Source of the DNA: Cupriavidus pinatubonensis
GTDB lineage: Bacteria > Pseudomonadota > Gammaproteobacteria > Burkholderiales > Burkholderiaceae
Length of the DNA: 64,000 nt
Reading direction: 5' to 3'
Assembly (NCBI RefSeq): GCF_019602855.1
Contig: NZ_CP080766.1
Span: 1,922,001 to 1,986,000 of the forward strand
The notes below the pieces were generated by a model, which was not told where the DNA came from, did not search any database, and saw only the letters and a program-made list of their open reading frames with translations. Within the stretch, counting starts at the first letter, position 1; each line of letters opens with the position of its first letter. The position numbers and the translations under genes are program-made. This document shows positions 26,229-34,676 of the stretch, piece by piece.

Positions 26229-27117
26229 GACCGTCTCCAGCGGGCGCCTGGCTCTGGCTCGGGAACGTCGCGGGCAAGGTCACGTAGAAGCGCGAACCGA
26301 CCCCGACCTGACTTTCGAAGCCTATCGAGCCGCCGAGCAGTTCCGCCAGTCGCTTGCTGAGCGCCAGTCCGAGTCCCGAGCCGCGATAGCGGCGCTGCAG
26401 CGGCGAATCGACCTGCACGAAGTCACCGAACACCGCGCCATGCGCCTCCGCCGGTATCCCGATGCCGGTATCGCGCACGGAGAACATGATCATGTCGCCA
26501 GGCTCGCGCTTCGCCGAAACCCGCACTTCACCACTGGGGGTAAATTTCAGCGCGTTCGAGATAAAGTTGCGCAGGATTTGCGACACCTTGCGGTCGTCGC
26601 TGAACAACTTGCTCACGTCATGTGGCTCCTCGAAGATCAGCGATACCTCGGGATTGGTCAGCACCGGCTTGAACATGCCACGCAGCGCATCGAACAGCGC
26701 CACCATGTCGAACCAAGCCGGCGATACTTCGACGCGGCCCGCTTCCAGGCGCGCCAGGTCCAGCAGGTCATTGACCATGCCGGCAAACTCGGCGGCCGTA
26801 TCGCGCACGAACCTGACCTGCTTCTCCTGTTCCGGGGTAAGTGGGCCATCGACACGGTCGATCAGCAAACGCGTGATGCTTTGAATCGCCACGATCGGCG
26901 TGCGGAACTCGTGGCTCATATAGGCCAGAAAGCGGCTCTTGAGTTCGGTGGCCTGCCGAAGCTGTTCCGCCTGGATGTCGAGTTCGGCGTAGAGCGCTAC
27001 GACACCGCGGTTGGTCTCGTCGATCTCGGTGCGCAAGGTCTCCACTTCCCGCGTACGCGCGTCCAGTGCTGCCTGCAGGCTGGCAATGTCTTGGGGGGTG
27101 GAAGCGGGTGCGTTCAT
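26218..27117 (-). CDS. Soluble histidine kinase of stressosome operon
   Basis: A 299-residue histidine kinase. An N-terminal coiled coil (about residues 8-55) precedes the phospho-acceptor His in LAYMSHEFRTPIVAIQ. The ATPase domain shows NALKFTPSGE (N box), DTGIGI (G1) and GSGLGLALSKRL (G2). No transmembrane segment or other sensor is evident, so input may come through a partner protein such as the stressosome phosphatase. GGAGG lies before ATG 27117, only 2 bp after the SpoIIE-type gene stop. The gene overlaps the downstream hybrid kinase by 11 bp. Confidence 0.92.
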   Translation of the reverse strand: MNAPASTPQDIASLQAALDARTREVETLRTEIDETNRGVVALYAELDIQAEQLRQATELKSRFLAYMSHEFRTPIVAIQSITRLLIDRVDGPLTPEQEKQVRFVRDTAAEFAGMVNDLLDLARLEAGRVEVSPAWFDMVALFDALRGMFKPVLTNPEVSLIFEEPHDVSKLFSDDRKVSQILRNFISNALKFTPSGEVRVSAKREPGDMIMFSVRDTGIGIPAEAHGAVFGDFVQVDSPLQRRYRGSGLGLALSKRLAELLGGSIGFESQVGVGSRFYVTLPATFPSQSQAPAGDGHAG

Positions 27118-27118
27118 T

Positions 27119-28165
27119 TCAGACCTCCGCGCGGCGGATGACCACCACCGTGGCATCGTCCCGTCCGCGGCAGAACCTCCAGAGCACAAAGGCGGCAATC
27201 AGCGCGGGGTCGCGTTGCAGCACGCTGGCGTCGTCGAGATTCCAGCGCGACTGGATGCCGTCGGAATGCAGAATCACCAGGGCATGGTCCGGCCATTCCA
27301 GGTCCTGCTCCTGCACGGTACGCACTTGCAGCCCTGCCGTGCCGCTCTGGCTGATCAGCGTGCGGTCTGCCAGGCCAGAGATGACGCGTCCGATAATATT
27401 GCCCGCGCCTGCAAAGCAGATGCGATTGGTGCCGGCGTCGATGCGCGCGACGCCCACCGCCGCACCTCGCGTCCCCCGCAATGCGGCATGCGCCTGTTCT
27501 ACGTGATGGCGCGGATTGCCTCCTCGTTGCCGGTCGAAGGCCTGCAGGGCGGCCACCGCCGCGTGTGCCGCGTCCGGGCCGTGTCCGAGACCGTCAGCCA
27601 TCATGACGTCGGCGCGCCGGTCGTGCAAGGCCACATCCCATCCATCGCCGCTGACGTGCTCGCCGGGGGCCGGCACGCACACGGCCCCAATCGCAAAGCC
27701 GTGGTCCGGGCGACGCGCTCCGCCATTGATGTCACGCTCGCGGTAGAAGCGTGCCAGGATCAGGCTGCCGGAGCCGGGGCGCGTGTAGATATCGAAATCG
27801 TCGGCCAGGCGGCGGACCGCACCGAGTCCCTGGCCCGCGCTGCCGGCCGTTGAGTATCCGTCGTGCAAGCAGGCCTGTAGGTCGGCCATGCCCGGGCCAT
27901 CGTCCATCGACAGCAATTCGATCGCCACGCTGTCCGCGACTTCGCTTGCCGCCAGCAACAGGCGGCCACGCTTGGCATGGCGCAGCAGGTTGTTGCCAAG
28001 CTCGTTGACGGCAAGCGCGAGCCGCCCCGCCTGGACTGCATCGAATCCAAGCCGTCTCGACATTTCCGTCGCCTGCCGCCGGACTTCGCCGACGCGGGTT
28101 GAATCGCCCATCGGTACGATGAGGTGTGGTCCGTGGCGTCTACTTCCACCGAGTGATGCTGACAC
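27119..28165 (-). CDS. RsbW-like ATPase fused to SpoIIE-type PP2C phosphatase
   Basis: About 348 residues. The N-terminal third is a GHKL ATPase of the anti-sigma type (NELGNNLLRHAKRGRLLLAA, DDGPGMADLQ, SAGQGLGAVRRLAD). The C-terminal two-thirds is a PP2C-like SpoIIE/RsbX phosphatase (SGDGWDVALHDRRADVMMADGLGHGPDAA, with the metal-binding Asp residues; later FAGAGNIIGRVISG). In stressosome operons this position holds the feedback phosphatase that acts on RsbS and RsbR. The start is uncertain: GTG 28165 has GAGG upstream, TTG 28180 and ATG 28111 are alternatives. All overlap or nearly abut rsbT. Confidence 0.88.
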   Translation of the reverse strand: MSASLGGSRRHGPHLIVPMGDSTRVGEVRRQATEMSRRLGFDAVQAGRLALAVNELGNNLLRHAKRGRLLLAASEVADSVAIELLSMDDGPGMADLQACLHDGYSTAGSAGQGLGAVRRLADDFDIYTRPGSGSLILARFYRERDINGGARRPDHGFAIGAVCVPAPGEHVSGDGWDVALHDRRADVMMADGLGHGPDAAHAAVAALQAFDRQRGGNPRHHVEQAHAALRGTRGAAVGVARIDAGTNRICFAGAGNIIGRVISGLADRTLISQSGTAGLQVRTVQEQDLEWPDHALVILHSDGIQSRWNLDDASVLQRDPALIAAFVLWRFCRGRDDATVVVIRRAEV

Positions 28166-28550
28166 AGGTTCCCTCGCCAACTTGGGTACGGATGACCAGT
28201 TCGTTCACCAGGCGCCTGCTGCCCGACAGCCCCATGCCAAGACCGGTGCCGGTGGTCCAGCCATCGACCAGCGCCTGCTCGACATCCGGTATGCCCGGGC
28301 CGTGATCCTCGAAATGCAGGCGCAGCCCGCGGCGCACGCCCTCGTCCAGGATCTCCCAACGCATCTCGCCACCGAGTCCATACACCATGGTGTTGCGTGC
28401 AAGCTCGCTTGCCGCCGTGATCATCTTAGTCTGCTCCACCAGCGAGAATTTGAGCTGGCCTGACAATGTGCGGACCAAGGCGCGCGCTTGCACGATGTCC
28501 CGCTCGTCGCGGAGCGGCGCACATCCGGTGCCAGGCAGTTCGTCGGCCAC
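28140..28550 (-). CDS. rsbT: RsbT-like serine/threonine switch kinase
   Basis: A 136-residue GHKL-type kinase. The N box is ITAASELARNTMVYGLGG, the G1 box DHGPGIPDVEQAL, and the G2 loop TTGTGLGMGLSGSRRLVNE. RsbT is held in the stressosome by RsbR and RsbS, phosphorylates them under stress, and on release activates a downstream output. In this operon the likely outputs are the phosphatase and two histidine kinases, since proteobacteria lack the sigma-B RsbU route. A GTG start at 28550 is chosen, because GGAGG lies 7 nt upstream. It overlaps or abuts rsbS by its start. Confidence 0.93.
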   Translation of the reverse strand: MADELPGTGCAPLRDERDIVQARALVRTLSGQLKFSLVEQTKMITAASELARNTMVYGLGGEMRWEILDEGVRRGLRLHFEDHGPGIPDVEQALVDGWTTGTGLGMGLSGSRRLVNELVIRTQVGEGTCVSITRWK

Positions 28551-28551
28551 G

Positions 28552-28911
28552 TCAGTTCCTCCGCACGCCGTCGAGTATGGCCATGCCACGCTCCACATTC
28601 AGCGCCGTGCGCACACCTCCGAGCGATAATCCCAACTCCACCAGCGTAATCGCCACGGCGGGCCGGATACCCACCACGACGGTGGTGGCGCCGAGCAACC
28701 TGCCGATATCCGAAATGCTGACGAGCATGCGGCCGATAAAGGAATCCACTACTTCCAGTGCTGAAACATCGATCAGCACGCCGTGTGCGCCGCTCTTTTC
28801 TATTTGCCCGGCCAGATCTTCCTGCAACTTCAGAGCGGTCTGGTCCTGCATATCGATCTGGATGGTCACGAGCAGGTGCTTGCCCATCCGCAAGATTGGA
28901 ATCCGTTCCAT
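28552..28911 (-). CDS. rsbS: RsbS-like STAS scaffold protein
   Basis: A 119-residue single STAS domain. The phosphorylatable Ser57 lies in the conserved VVDSFIGRML, matching the Bacillus RsbS Ser59 site. The start MERIPILRMGKHLLVTIQID is typical. RsbS forms the stressosome core with RsbR and sequesters RsbT until phosphorylated. The gene lies 15 bp after rsbR and 1 bp before rsbT GTG, in a tight operon order R-S-T that is the same as in Firmicutes. Confidence 0.94.
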   Translation of the reverse strand: MERIPILRMGKHLLVTIQIDMQDQTALKLQEDLAGQIEKSGAHGVLIDVSALEVVDSFIGRMLVSISDIGRLLGATTVVVGIRPAVAITLVELGLSLGGVRTALNVERGMAILDGVRRN

Positions 28912-28926
28912 GGCGGTTTCCGCGTC

Positions 28927-29781
28927 TCAGGCAGCGCCGCGCGACACCGTGTGTCCCGTCAGGCGCATCGCGGTGGCGAGCGCATCGGCCAGGGTGGACT
29001 TGGTAGTGATGCCTTGCAGGTCGATGCCCAGATGGACAATGGTTTGTGCAATCTGTGGGCGGATACCACTGATGATGCTTTCGGCACCCATCAATCGAAT
29101 GGCGGTCACCGTCTTGATCAGGTGCTGCGCCACCAGCGTATCCACGGTAGGCACCCCTGTAATGTCGATGATGGCCAGTTCCGAGCCGGTTTCCACCAGC
29201 CGCTCCAGCAGTGTTTCCATGACCATCTGCGAGCGGCTGCTGTCGAGCGTTCCGATCACGGGCACCGCCAGTACTCCTTCCCACAGCTTGATGACAGGCG
29301 TCGACAGTTCCATCAGCTCCTGCTGCTGACGCACGATGATCTCTTCGCGCGTTTTCTGGTACGAGGACACAGTCCACTGCGCCATGCGGTCGACAATGTC
29401 CGAGGCAGCCCAGATGACGTTGATCTGGTCCTCCACACCCCCAGCCTGCCGCTGCAGGGCTTCGAAGATCGGCCGCTTGAGCGCCAGCACGAAGCCACTG
29501 GTCACGTCGGCGGTTTCGCCCTGTGCGGCGCGCGCGCTGGATAGCCGCGTCAGCGTCTCTCGCAACGCAGTCCATGACGCCGCGGCTCTGAACTGGGCGG
29601 CATCCCCGGCGCCACGCATGCCGGCTTCCAGTGCCCGCAGGATCGCCCGCTGCTCGGAAATCAGATCGTGGGTCAGCGCTTTCCCCTCTGCATAGACCTG
29701 GTACTCCGCCGTCCATCCCTGGATCACGCTGTCCTGCTCGTTGCGCAAAAGATCGGCTAGTCGCTGGTTTTCTGGGGGCAT
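28927..29781 (-). CDS. rsbR: RsbR-like stressosome sensor/scaffold
   Basis: A 284-residue protein with an N-terminal sensor domain of the RsbRD type (residues 1-150, all-helical, no haem or flavin motif evident) and a C-terminal STAS domain (about 160-280). The two regulatory threonines are present: Thr178 in VIGTLDSSR and Thr215 in PTVDTLVAQH, equivalent to Bacillus RsbR Thr171 and Thr205. The linker (REEIIVRQQQELMELSTPV) is the signalling helix. It is the first gene of the six-gene operon, so probably follows the promoter in 29782-29950. Confidence 0.94.
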   Translation of the reverse strand: MPPENQRLADLLRNEQDSVIQGWTAEYQVYAEGKALTHDLISEQRAILRALEAGMRGAGDAAQFRAAASWTALRETLTRLSSARAAQGETADVTSGFVLALKRPIFEALQRQAGGVEDQINVIWAASDIVDRMAQWTVSSYQKTREEIIVRQQQELMELSTPVIKLWEGVLAVPVIGTLDSSRSQMVMETLLERLVETGSELAIIDITGVPTVDTLVAQHLIKTVTAIRLMGAESIISGIRPQIAQTIVHLGIDLQGITTKSTLADALATAMRLTGHTVSRGAA

Positions 29782-29950
29782 GGGGTGTCGGGGTCAGTAT
29801 GTGATAGGCACCCGCCTCAAGCTTGCGTCAGGCAAGTGGATCACTTCATTCTAGGAAAGATCACGGGTGTGCACTGTCGGCCCGTAGATTGACGGGCGGG
29901 CGAGGGCAAAATCAGAAAAAGTGTCGCATTGACCTCTTCAAAAAAGAAAA

Positions 29951-29970
29951 AGGCTCCCGCGGGAGCTTTT
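29951..29970 (-). terminator. Strong intrinsic terminator after metQ remnant
   Basis: GCTCCCGCGGGAGC at 29953-29966 is self-complementary, with T-rich sequence on the minus-strand exit side (CCTTTTTCTTTTTT) and TTTT on the plus side. It probably was the original metQ terminator and now separates the metY end from the stressosome operon. Confidence 0.75.
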
Positions 29971-29997
29971 CCATCTTGGCTGGGTTCGGCCGACCGC

Positions 29998-30252
29998 TTA
30001 TTCCTGATAAGCCGGCGGCACGAACCCTGCAAAGCGCTGTTGCGCCACGGTCTTGAACTCGGCCGACTGATAGGCGTCGCGAATGTCCTTGACGAACGGC
30101 TTGTTGAGGTCCGCAGTCTTCATCGCCACGAGGTTCATGTAGTAGTCGGGAATCTTCTCGAGCGCCAGCGCCGAGGTCAGTTTCAAACCGGAAGCCAGCG
30201 CGAAGTTGCCGTTGACGAACGCATAGTCCACATCATCGAGCGAGCGCGGCAA
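29998..30252 (-). pseudogene. metQ: 3' remnant of metQ/nlpA methionine-binding lipoprotein
   Basis: Only the last 84 residues remain: LPRSLDDVDYAFVNGNFALA, then KIPDYYMNLVAMKTADLNKP to the C-terminus. These match the end of MetQ/NlpA substrate-binding proteins, which are about 270 residues and carry a signal peptide and lipid Cys missing here. The homology begins immediately after the metY stop and is in the same reading frame, separated from it by TGA and four codons. The strong metQ-type terminator is intact downstream. No metN or metI adjoins, so this is a broken gene. Confidence 0.8.
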
Positions 30253-30264
30253 GCGGCACGACGC

Positions 30265-31539
30265 TCAGGCGGCTTCGAGGGCGCGGTCGAGGTCTTCGAT
30301 CAGGTCATCGATATGCTCGATGCCGATCGACAGGCGCACCATGTCTTCGCTCACGCCGGCGGCCTTGAGCTCGTCGGCATTGAGCTGGCGGTGCGTGGTC
30401 GAGGCCGGGTGCGTAGCCAGCGACTTGGCATCGCCAATGTTGACCAGGCGCGTGAACAGCTGCAGCGCGTCGAGGAAACGCGCGCCGCCTTCACGTCCGC
30501 CCGCCTTCAGGCCGAACGACAGGATGCCGGGGCCGCGGCCGCCGAGGTACTTCTGCACCAGCGCGTGATCAGCGTGCTCCGGCAGGCCTGCGAAGTTGAC
30601 CCATGCCACCTTCGGATGCTTCTGCAGGTGGTGAGCGATAGCCAGCGCGTTCTCGGTGATGCGGTCCAGGCGCAGCGCCAGCGTCTCGATGCCTTGCAGG
30701 ATGAGGAACGCGTTGAACGGCGACAGCGCCGCGCCGGTATTGCGCAGCGGCACCACGCGCGCGCGGCCGATGTAGGCCGCTGGGCCCAGTGCCTCGGTAT
30801 AGACCACGCCGTGGTATGACACGTCGGGCTCGTTCAGGCGCTTGAAGCGGTCCTTGTGCTTGGCCCACGGGAACTTCCCGCTGTCCACGATCGCGCCGCC
30901 CACGCTGTTGCCGTGGCCGCCCAGGTACTTGGTCAGCGAATGCACGATGATATCCGCGCCATGCTCGAACGGCCGGCACAGATACGGAGAGGGCACGGTG
31001 TTGTCGACGATCAGGGGCACGCCATGGTTGTGCGCCACGCGCGCAATCGCTTCGATATCGACCACGTTGCCGAGCGGATTGCCGACCGATTCCACGAAAA
31101 CGGCCTTGGTACGTTCGTCGATCAGGTCGCCAAAGCTCGCCGGATTGCGGCCATCGGCAAAGCGCGTTTCGATGCCCGACTGTGGCAGCGTATGCGCGAG
31201 CAGGTTATAGGTGCCGCCGTAAAGCTGGCTCGATGAGACGATGTTGTCGCCGGCCTCCGCGATGGTCTGGATCGCGTAGGTGATGGCCGCCATGCCCGAA
31301 GCCAGCGCAAGTGCGCCGACGCCGCCTTCGAGCGCGGCCAGGCGCTGCTCCAGCACGTCGTTGGTCGGGTTCATGATGCGGCTGTAGATATTGCCTGGCA
31401 CCTTCAGGTCAAACAGGTCGGCGCCATGCTGGGCGCTGTCGAACGAGTAGGCGACGGTTTGATAGATCGGTACCGCTACGGCACGCGTGGTCGGATCGGG
31501 CGAGTAGCCGCCGTGGACGGCAAGGGTTTCAAGTCTCAT
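30265..31539 (-). CDS. metY: O-acetylhomoserine sulfhydrylase (MetY/CysK-type trans-sulfurase)
   Basis: A 424-residue PLP enzyme of the Cys/Met metabolism family that makes homocysteine from O-acetylhomoserine and sulphide. The N-terminal RLETLAVHGGYSPDPTTRAV, the YSRIMNPTNDVLEQRLAALE block and the PLP Lys in VHSLTKYLGGHGN are diagnostic. Length and the ATHPASTTHRQL block fit MetY rather than MetB/MetC. The start ATG 31539 gives the canonical N-terminus; an upstream extension is not supported and its ribosome site is weak. The metQ remnant lies 12 bp downstream. Confidence 0.92.
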   Translation of the reverse strand: MRLETLAVHGGYSPDPTTRAVAVPIYQTVAYSFDSAQHGADLFDLKVPGNIYSRIMNPTNDVLEQRLAALEGGVGALALASGMAAITYAIQTIAEAGDNIVSSSQLYGGTYNLLAHTLPQSGIETRFADGRNPASFGDLIDERTKAVFVESVGNPLGNVVDIEAIARVAHNHGVPLIVDNTVPSPYLCRPFEHGADIIVHSLTKYLGGHGNSVGGAIVDSGKFPWAKHKDRFKRLNEPDVSYHGVVYTEALGPAAYIGRARVVPLRNTGAALSPFNAFLILQGIETLALRLDRITENALAIAHHLQKHPKVAWVNFAGLPEHADHALVQKYLGGRGPGILSFGLKAGGREGGARFLDALQLFTRLVNIGDAKSLATHPASTTHRQLNADELKAAGVSEDMVRLSIGIEHIDDLIEDLDRALEAA

Positions 31540-31834
31540 GTTCGGGTTGTTCTTGGAGAGGTGCTGGACCGGCACGCGTGGGGAAGATGCCGGATGGAGC
31601 CGCGGCGAACGGATGCGTCGGGCTTGGGGGATGGTAGCAGCGCGGGGTGGCTCAGGCCATGTGGGGGAAAGAACCATATTGCATTTGCTTATGCGCGTTT
31701 GGGACTTTTTGAGGTTGTGGGCCCGAACCGCAAGCCCCCGCCGAAGACCCCGGCAAAAACAGCGATCACCCGCCGAGAACCCTGCCCCTGCCATAATCCT
31801 TCATCCCAACCCCCCCCCCCGGAGCATGACAATC

Positions 31835-32734
31835 ATGAAAGTCGCCATCATGGGCGCCGGAGCCGTCGGCTGCTACTACGGCGGAATGCTAGCGAGGGCC
31901 GGCCACGAAGTCATTCTGATCGCCCGCCCGCAACACGTACAGGCCATTGGAGCAACCGGCCTTCGGCTCGAAACGCAATCGTTCGACGAACAGGTCAAGG
32001 TGTCGGCCAGCTCGGACCCCAGCGCCGTACAGGGCGCTGACCTCGTCCTCTTCTGCGTGAAATCGACCGACACCCAAAGCGCCGCGCTGGCGATGAAGCC
32101 GGCGCTTGCCAAGAGCGCGCTGGTGCTGTCGCTACAGAATGGCGTGGAGAACGCCGACACGCTGCGCAGCCTGCTGGAGCAGGAGGTGGCCGCGGCAGTG
32201 GTCTACGTGGCTACTGAAATGGCTGGCCCCGGACATGTCAGGCACCACGGCCGCGGCGAACTCGTGATCGAGCCGACCAGTCACGGCGCAAACCTAGCCG
32301 CGATATTTGCCGCCGCAGGCGTGCCAGTCGAAACCTCCGACAATGTGCGCGGCGCGCTGTGGGCCAAGCTGATCCTGAACTGCGCATACAACGCACTGTC
32401 GGCCATTACGCAACTGCCATACGGACGCCTTGTTCGCGGCGAGGGCGTCGAGGCCGTGATGCGCGACGTGATGGAGGAATGCTTCGCCGTCGCGCGCGCC
32501 GAAGGCGTGAAGCTGCCCGACGATGTCGCGCTGGCGATCCGCCGCATTGCGGAGACCATGCCCGGACAGTCGTCATCGACGGCGCAGGACCTCGCGCGCG
32601 GCAAGCGCAGCGAGATCGATCATCTCAACGGCCTGATCGTGCGCCGCGGCGACGCGCTGGGCATCCCAGTGCCAGCCAACCGGGTGCTGCACGCACTGGT
32701 AAGGCTGATCGAGGACAAGCAGCAACACGGCTGA
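31835..32734 (+). CDS. panE: 2-dehydropantoate 2-reductase (ketopantoate reductase)
   Basis: A 299-residue NADPH-dependent reductase of the PanE/ApbA family, which makes pantoate for coenzyme A synthesis. The start KVAIMGAGAVGCYYGGMLAR is the Rossmann GxGxxG motif, LFCVKSTDT is the family loop, and LWAKLILNCAYNALSAIT carries the catalytic Lys. The C-terminal block REIDHLNG-like (SEIDHLNGLIVRRGDALG) matches too. GGAG lies 10 nt before ATG 31835; ATG 31826 is too close to that site. Many bacteria carry several PanE paralogues, so a role with other 2-oxo acids is possible. Confidence 0.92.
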   Translation: MKVAIMGAGAVGCYYGGMLARAGHEVILIARPQHVQAIGATGLRLETQSFDEQVKVSASSDPSAVQGADLVLFCVKSTDTQSAALAMKPALAKSALVLSLQNGVENADTLRSLLEQEVAAAVVYVATEMAGPGHVRHHGRGELVIEPTSHGANLAAIFAAAGVPVETSDNVRGALWAKLILNCAYNALSAITQLPYGRLVRGEGVEAVMRDVMEECFAVARAEGVKLPDDVALAIRRIAETMPGQSSSTAQDLARGKRSEIDHLNGLIVRRGDALGIPVPANRVLHALVRLIEDKQQHG

Positions 32735-32880
32735 TTGCTGTCCAGATGTGGGGGTGGCAAATGTCCCGACATGGATATGCGCCGGCCGCATAAGGCCCAG
32801 CGATATCATTCCTTGACCCTGCCATTGCCCGTTCCCTGCAGTGCAAGGCTCGTGCCCGCTGCGCAGTGCCATCCCGTCCT

Positions 32881-33334
32881 GCTGCCGCTGGCGCTGCTGT
32901 GGTTCGGCCTCGGCAGCAAGAGCCTGATCTTTGTGCTGATCCACTCGGTGCTGTGGCCGCTCGCGCTCAATACCTATGCGGGATTTCGCAGCGTACCGGA
33001 GACGCTGCGCATGGCCGGGCGCAACTACGGGCTGCGCGGCGTGCGCTACGTGGCGCTGATCCTCGTGCCGGCTGCACTGCCCGCGATCCTGTCGGGGCTG
33101 AAGATCGGCTGGGCCTTTGCCTGGCGCACGCTGATCGCGGCGGAGCTGGTGTTCGGCGCATCGTCGGGGCAGGGCGGGTTGGGCTGGTTTATCTTCCAGA
33201 ACCGCAACGAGCTTTACACGGACCGCGTATTCGCCGGCCTGGCTACGGTGATCCTGATCGGCTTGCTGGTCGAAGGGCTGGTGTTCACGACGCTGGAGCG
33301 GCTGACCGTGCGGCGCTGGGGCATGCAGCATTAG
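32881..33334 (+). pseudogene. 3' remnant of an ABC transporter permease (SsuC/TauC type)
   Basis: About 150 residues remain of a permease that would normally be 250-280 residues. LPLALLWFGLGSKSLIFVLI is the start of recognisable homology, followed by the cytoplasmic EAA-loop region (SVPETLRMAGRNYGLRGVRY) and GWAFAWRTLIAAELVFGA. The first 100 or so residues, including the first membrane helices, are missing and the upstream frame is not homologous. No ATPase or binding-protein gene adjoins. It is probably not functional. Confidence 0.75.
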
Positions 33335-33409
33335 TTGCCCTGTCCATCAAGCGGGAGTAGTGTACGGCTCCGATATCAACGGCCATCGCCACACTCATCG
33401 GAGTCCCGC

Positions 33410-34177
33410 ATGACAGAGATCCACCACGCCGCCGCCGAAGGCTTCGCCGCTCAGGCCGCCACATACGCCCGCGGCCGACCGGAATACCCCGAAGCCATCG
33501 GCGACTGGTTGCGTGGGACGCTGGGCCTTGGTCAGGGCAAGACGGTTGTCGACCTCGGCGCCGGCACTGGCAAGTTTTCGCGGCGGCTGGCCGCGACCGC
33601 TTCCACTGTCATTGCGGTAGAGCCGGTCGACGAGATGCGCGCGCAATTGTCCGCTGCGCTGCCAGCGGTGAAGGCCGTTGCCGGCGCGGCCGAGGCGATG
33701 CCGTTGCCCGATGCGAGCGTCGATGCCATCGTCTGCGCCCAGGCCTTCCACTGGTTTGCCAACGATCGCGCCATGGCGGAGATCCGCCGCGTACTGCGTC
33801 CCGGCGGGATGCTGGGACTGGTGTGGAACGTGCGCGATGAGAGCGTGCCTTGGGTCGCGAGACTCACGGCGATCATGACGCCATACGAAGGCGATGCGCC
33901 TCGGTTCTACAAGGGCGACTGGAAGCGCATGTTTCCGGCTGATGGATTCGGGCCGCTCGCGCTTGAGAGCCTGCCTTACGTGCACGCCGGCCCGCCGCAG
34001 CAAGTCATCGTCGATCGCGTGATGTCGGTCAGTTTTATTGCCGCGTTGCCGCCGCAGCGGCAAGCCGAAGTACGCGCCCAACTGGAGGCCGTGATCGACG
34101 ATGATCCGGCACTGGCTGGCCATGCGCAGGTGGCGTTTCCGTACCGGACGGAGGCGTACAGCTGCCTGCGCGAGTAG
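33410..34177 (+). CDS. Class I SAM-dependent methyltransferase
   Basis: A 255-residue soluble methyltransferase of the UbiE/Methyltransf_11 kind. Motif I is VVDLGAGTGKFSRRLAA, the post-I acidic region AVEPVDEMRA, motif II VDAIVCAQAFHWF, and motif III LRPGGMLGLVWNVRD. The AQAFHWF block is common in a conserved subgroup of unknown substrate that also occurs near lipid or antibiotic genes. CGGAG lies 7 nt before ATG 33410. It follows the permease remnant by 75 bp and is the only complete gene of its strand here, so operon context does not help to assign the substrate. Confidence 0.87.
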   Translation: MTEIHHAAAEGFAAQAATYARGRPEYPEAIGDWLRGTLGLGQGKTVVDLGAGTGKFSRRLAATASTVIAVEPVDEMRAQLSAALPAVKAVAGAAEAMPLPDASVDAIVCAQAFHWFANDRAMAEIRRVLRPGGMLGLVWNVRDESVPWVARLTAIMTPYEGDAPRFYKGDWKRMFPADGFGPLALESLPYVHAGPPQQVIVDRVMSVSFIAALPPQRQAEVRAQLEAVIDDDPALAGHAQVAFPYRTEAYSCLRE

Positions 34178-34211
34178 CCGCACGTTGCCGCACACAGCCG
34201 TGACGGGCCCG

Positions 34212-34667
34212 CTACATGGTGGCCTGTCGCACCCAGAACGCCACGGGGCCATAGGGCGGCATCACGGATGCCGGCATGACGGGCTCGCGCGCGAGGGTGT
34301 CCAGAATATCGCGCCACATCGCCAGCACGCGCTGCGCCCGGGGCAGCATGCGGACGGCGTCAGGCGTGGGCAGCCAGTGCGGGCTGCAGACGCGGAACAG
34401 TGTGGTATCCAGCGCGGACTCCAGGCTGCGCAGCTGATAGTGCAGCCGCTGTGACTGGATGCCAAGTTCGGATGCCGCGCGGCTTGAGTCCCGATAACGC
34501 ATGAGTGCGACGAACGCACGCAGGGACAACAGGCTCACGCGCCGGTTCTTCAGGAGGTGTGCCATGCAAGGGGCCATGCCGGCTGCCGACAGCCTGCCGC
34601 AGGCTGCCGGTTCGCGCGGCGTGGTGGCGCTGGGTAAAACGCTGATCGTAGCCACCGGCGTGGCCAC
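34212..34667 (-). CDS. Truncated LysR-type regulator, HTH domain only
   Basis: A LysR-type winged helix-turn-helix (LLSLRAFVALMRYRDSSRAA, SELGIQSQRLHYQLRSLESA) followed by only about 50 residues, with no effector-binding domain. LysR proteins are normally about 300 residues. The full frame from GTG 34667 is 151 residues; ATG 34577 or ATG 34565 would give about 120. No start has a clear Shine-Dalgarno. It may be a stand-alone DNA-binding protein, a decayed regulator or a regulator cut by a rearrangement. A 10-bp inverted repeat lies just upstream. Confidence 0.6.
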   Translation of the reverse strand: MATPVATISVLPSATTPREPAACGRLSAAGMAPCMAHLLKNRRVSLLSLRAFVALMRYRDSSRAASELGIQSQRLHYQLRSLESALDTTLFRVCSPHWLPTPDAVRMLPRAQRVLAMWRDILDTLAREPVMPASVMPPYGPVAFWVRQATM

Positions 34668-34676
34668 CTTGATTCA

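Noticed and set aside
31540..31834. SAM- or SAH-type riboswitch before metY
   Set aside because: No conserved stem set of either class could be built by eye, and the GC-rich leader is better explained as ordinary promoter DNA.
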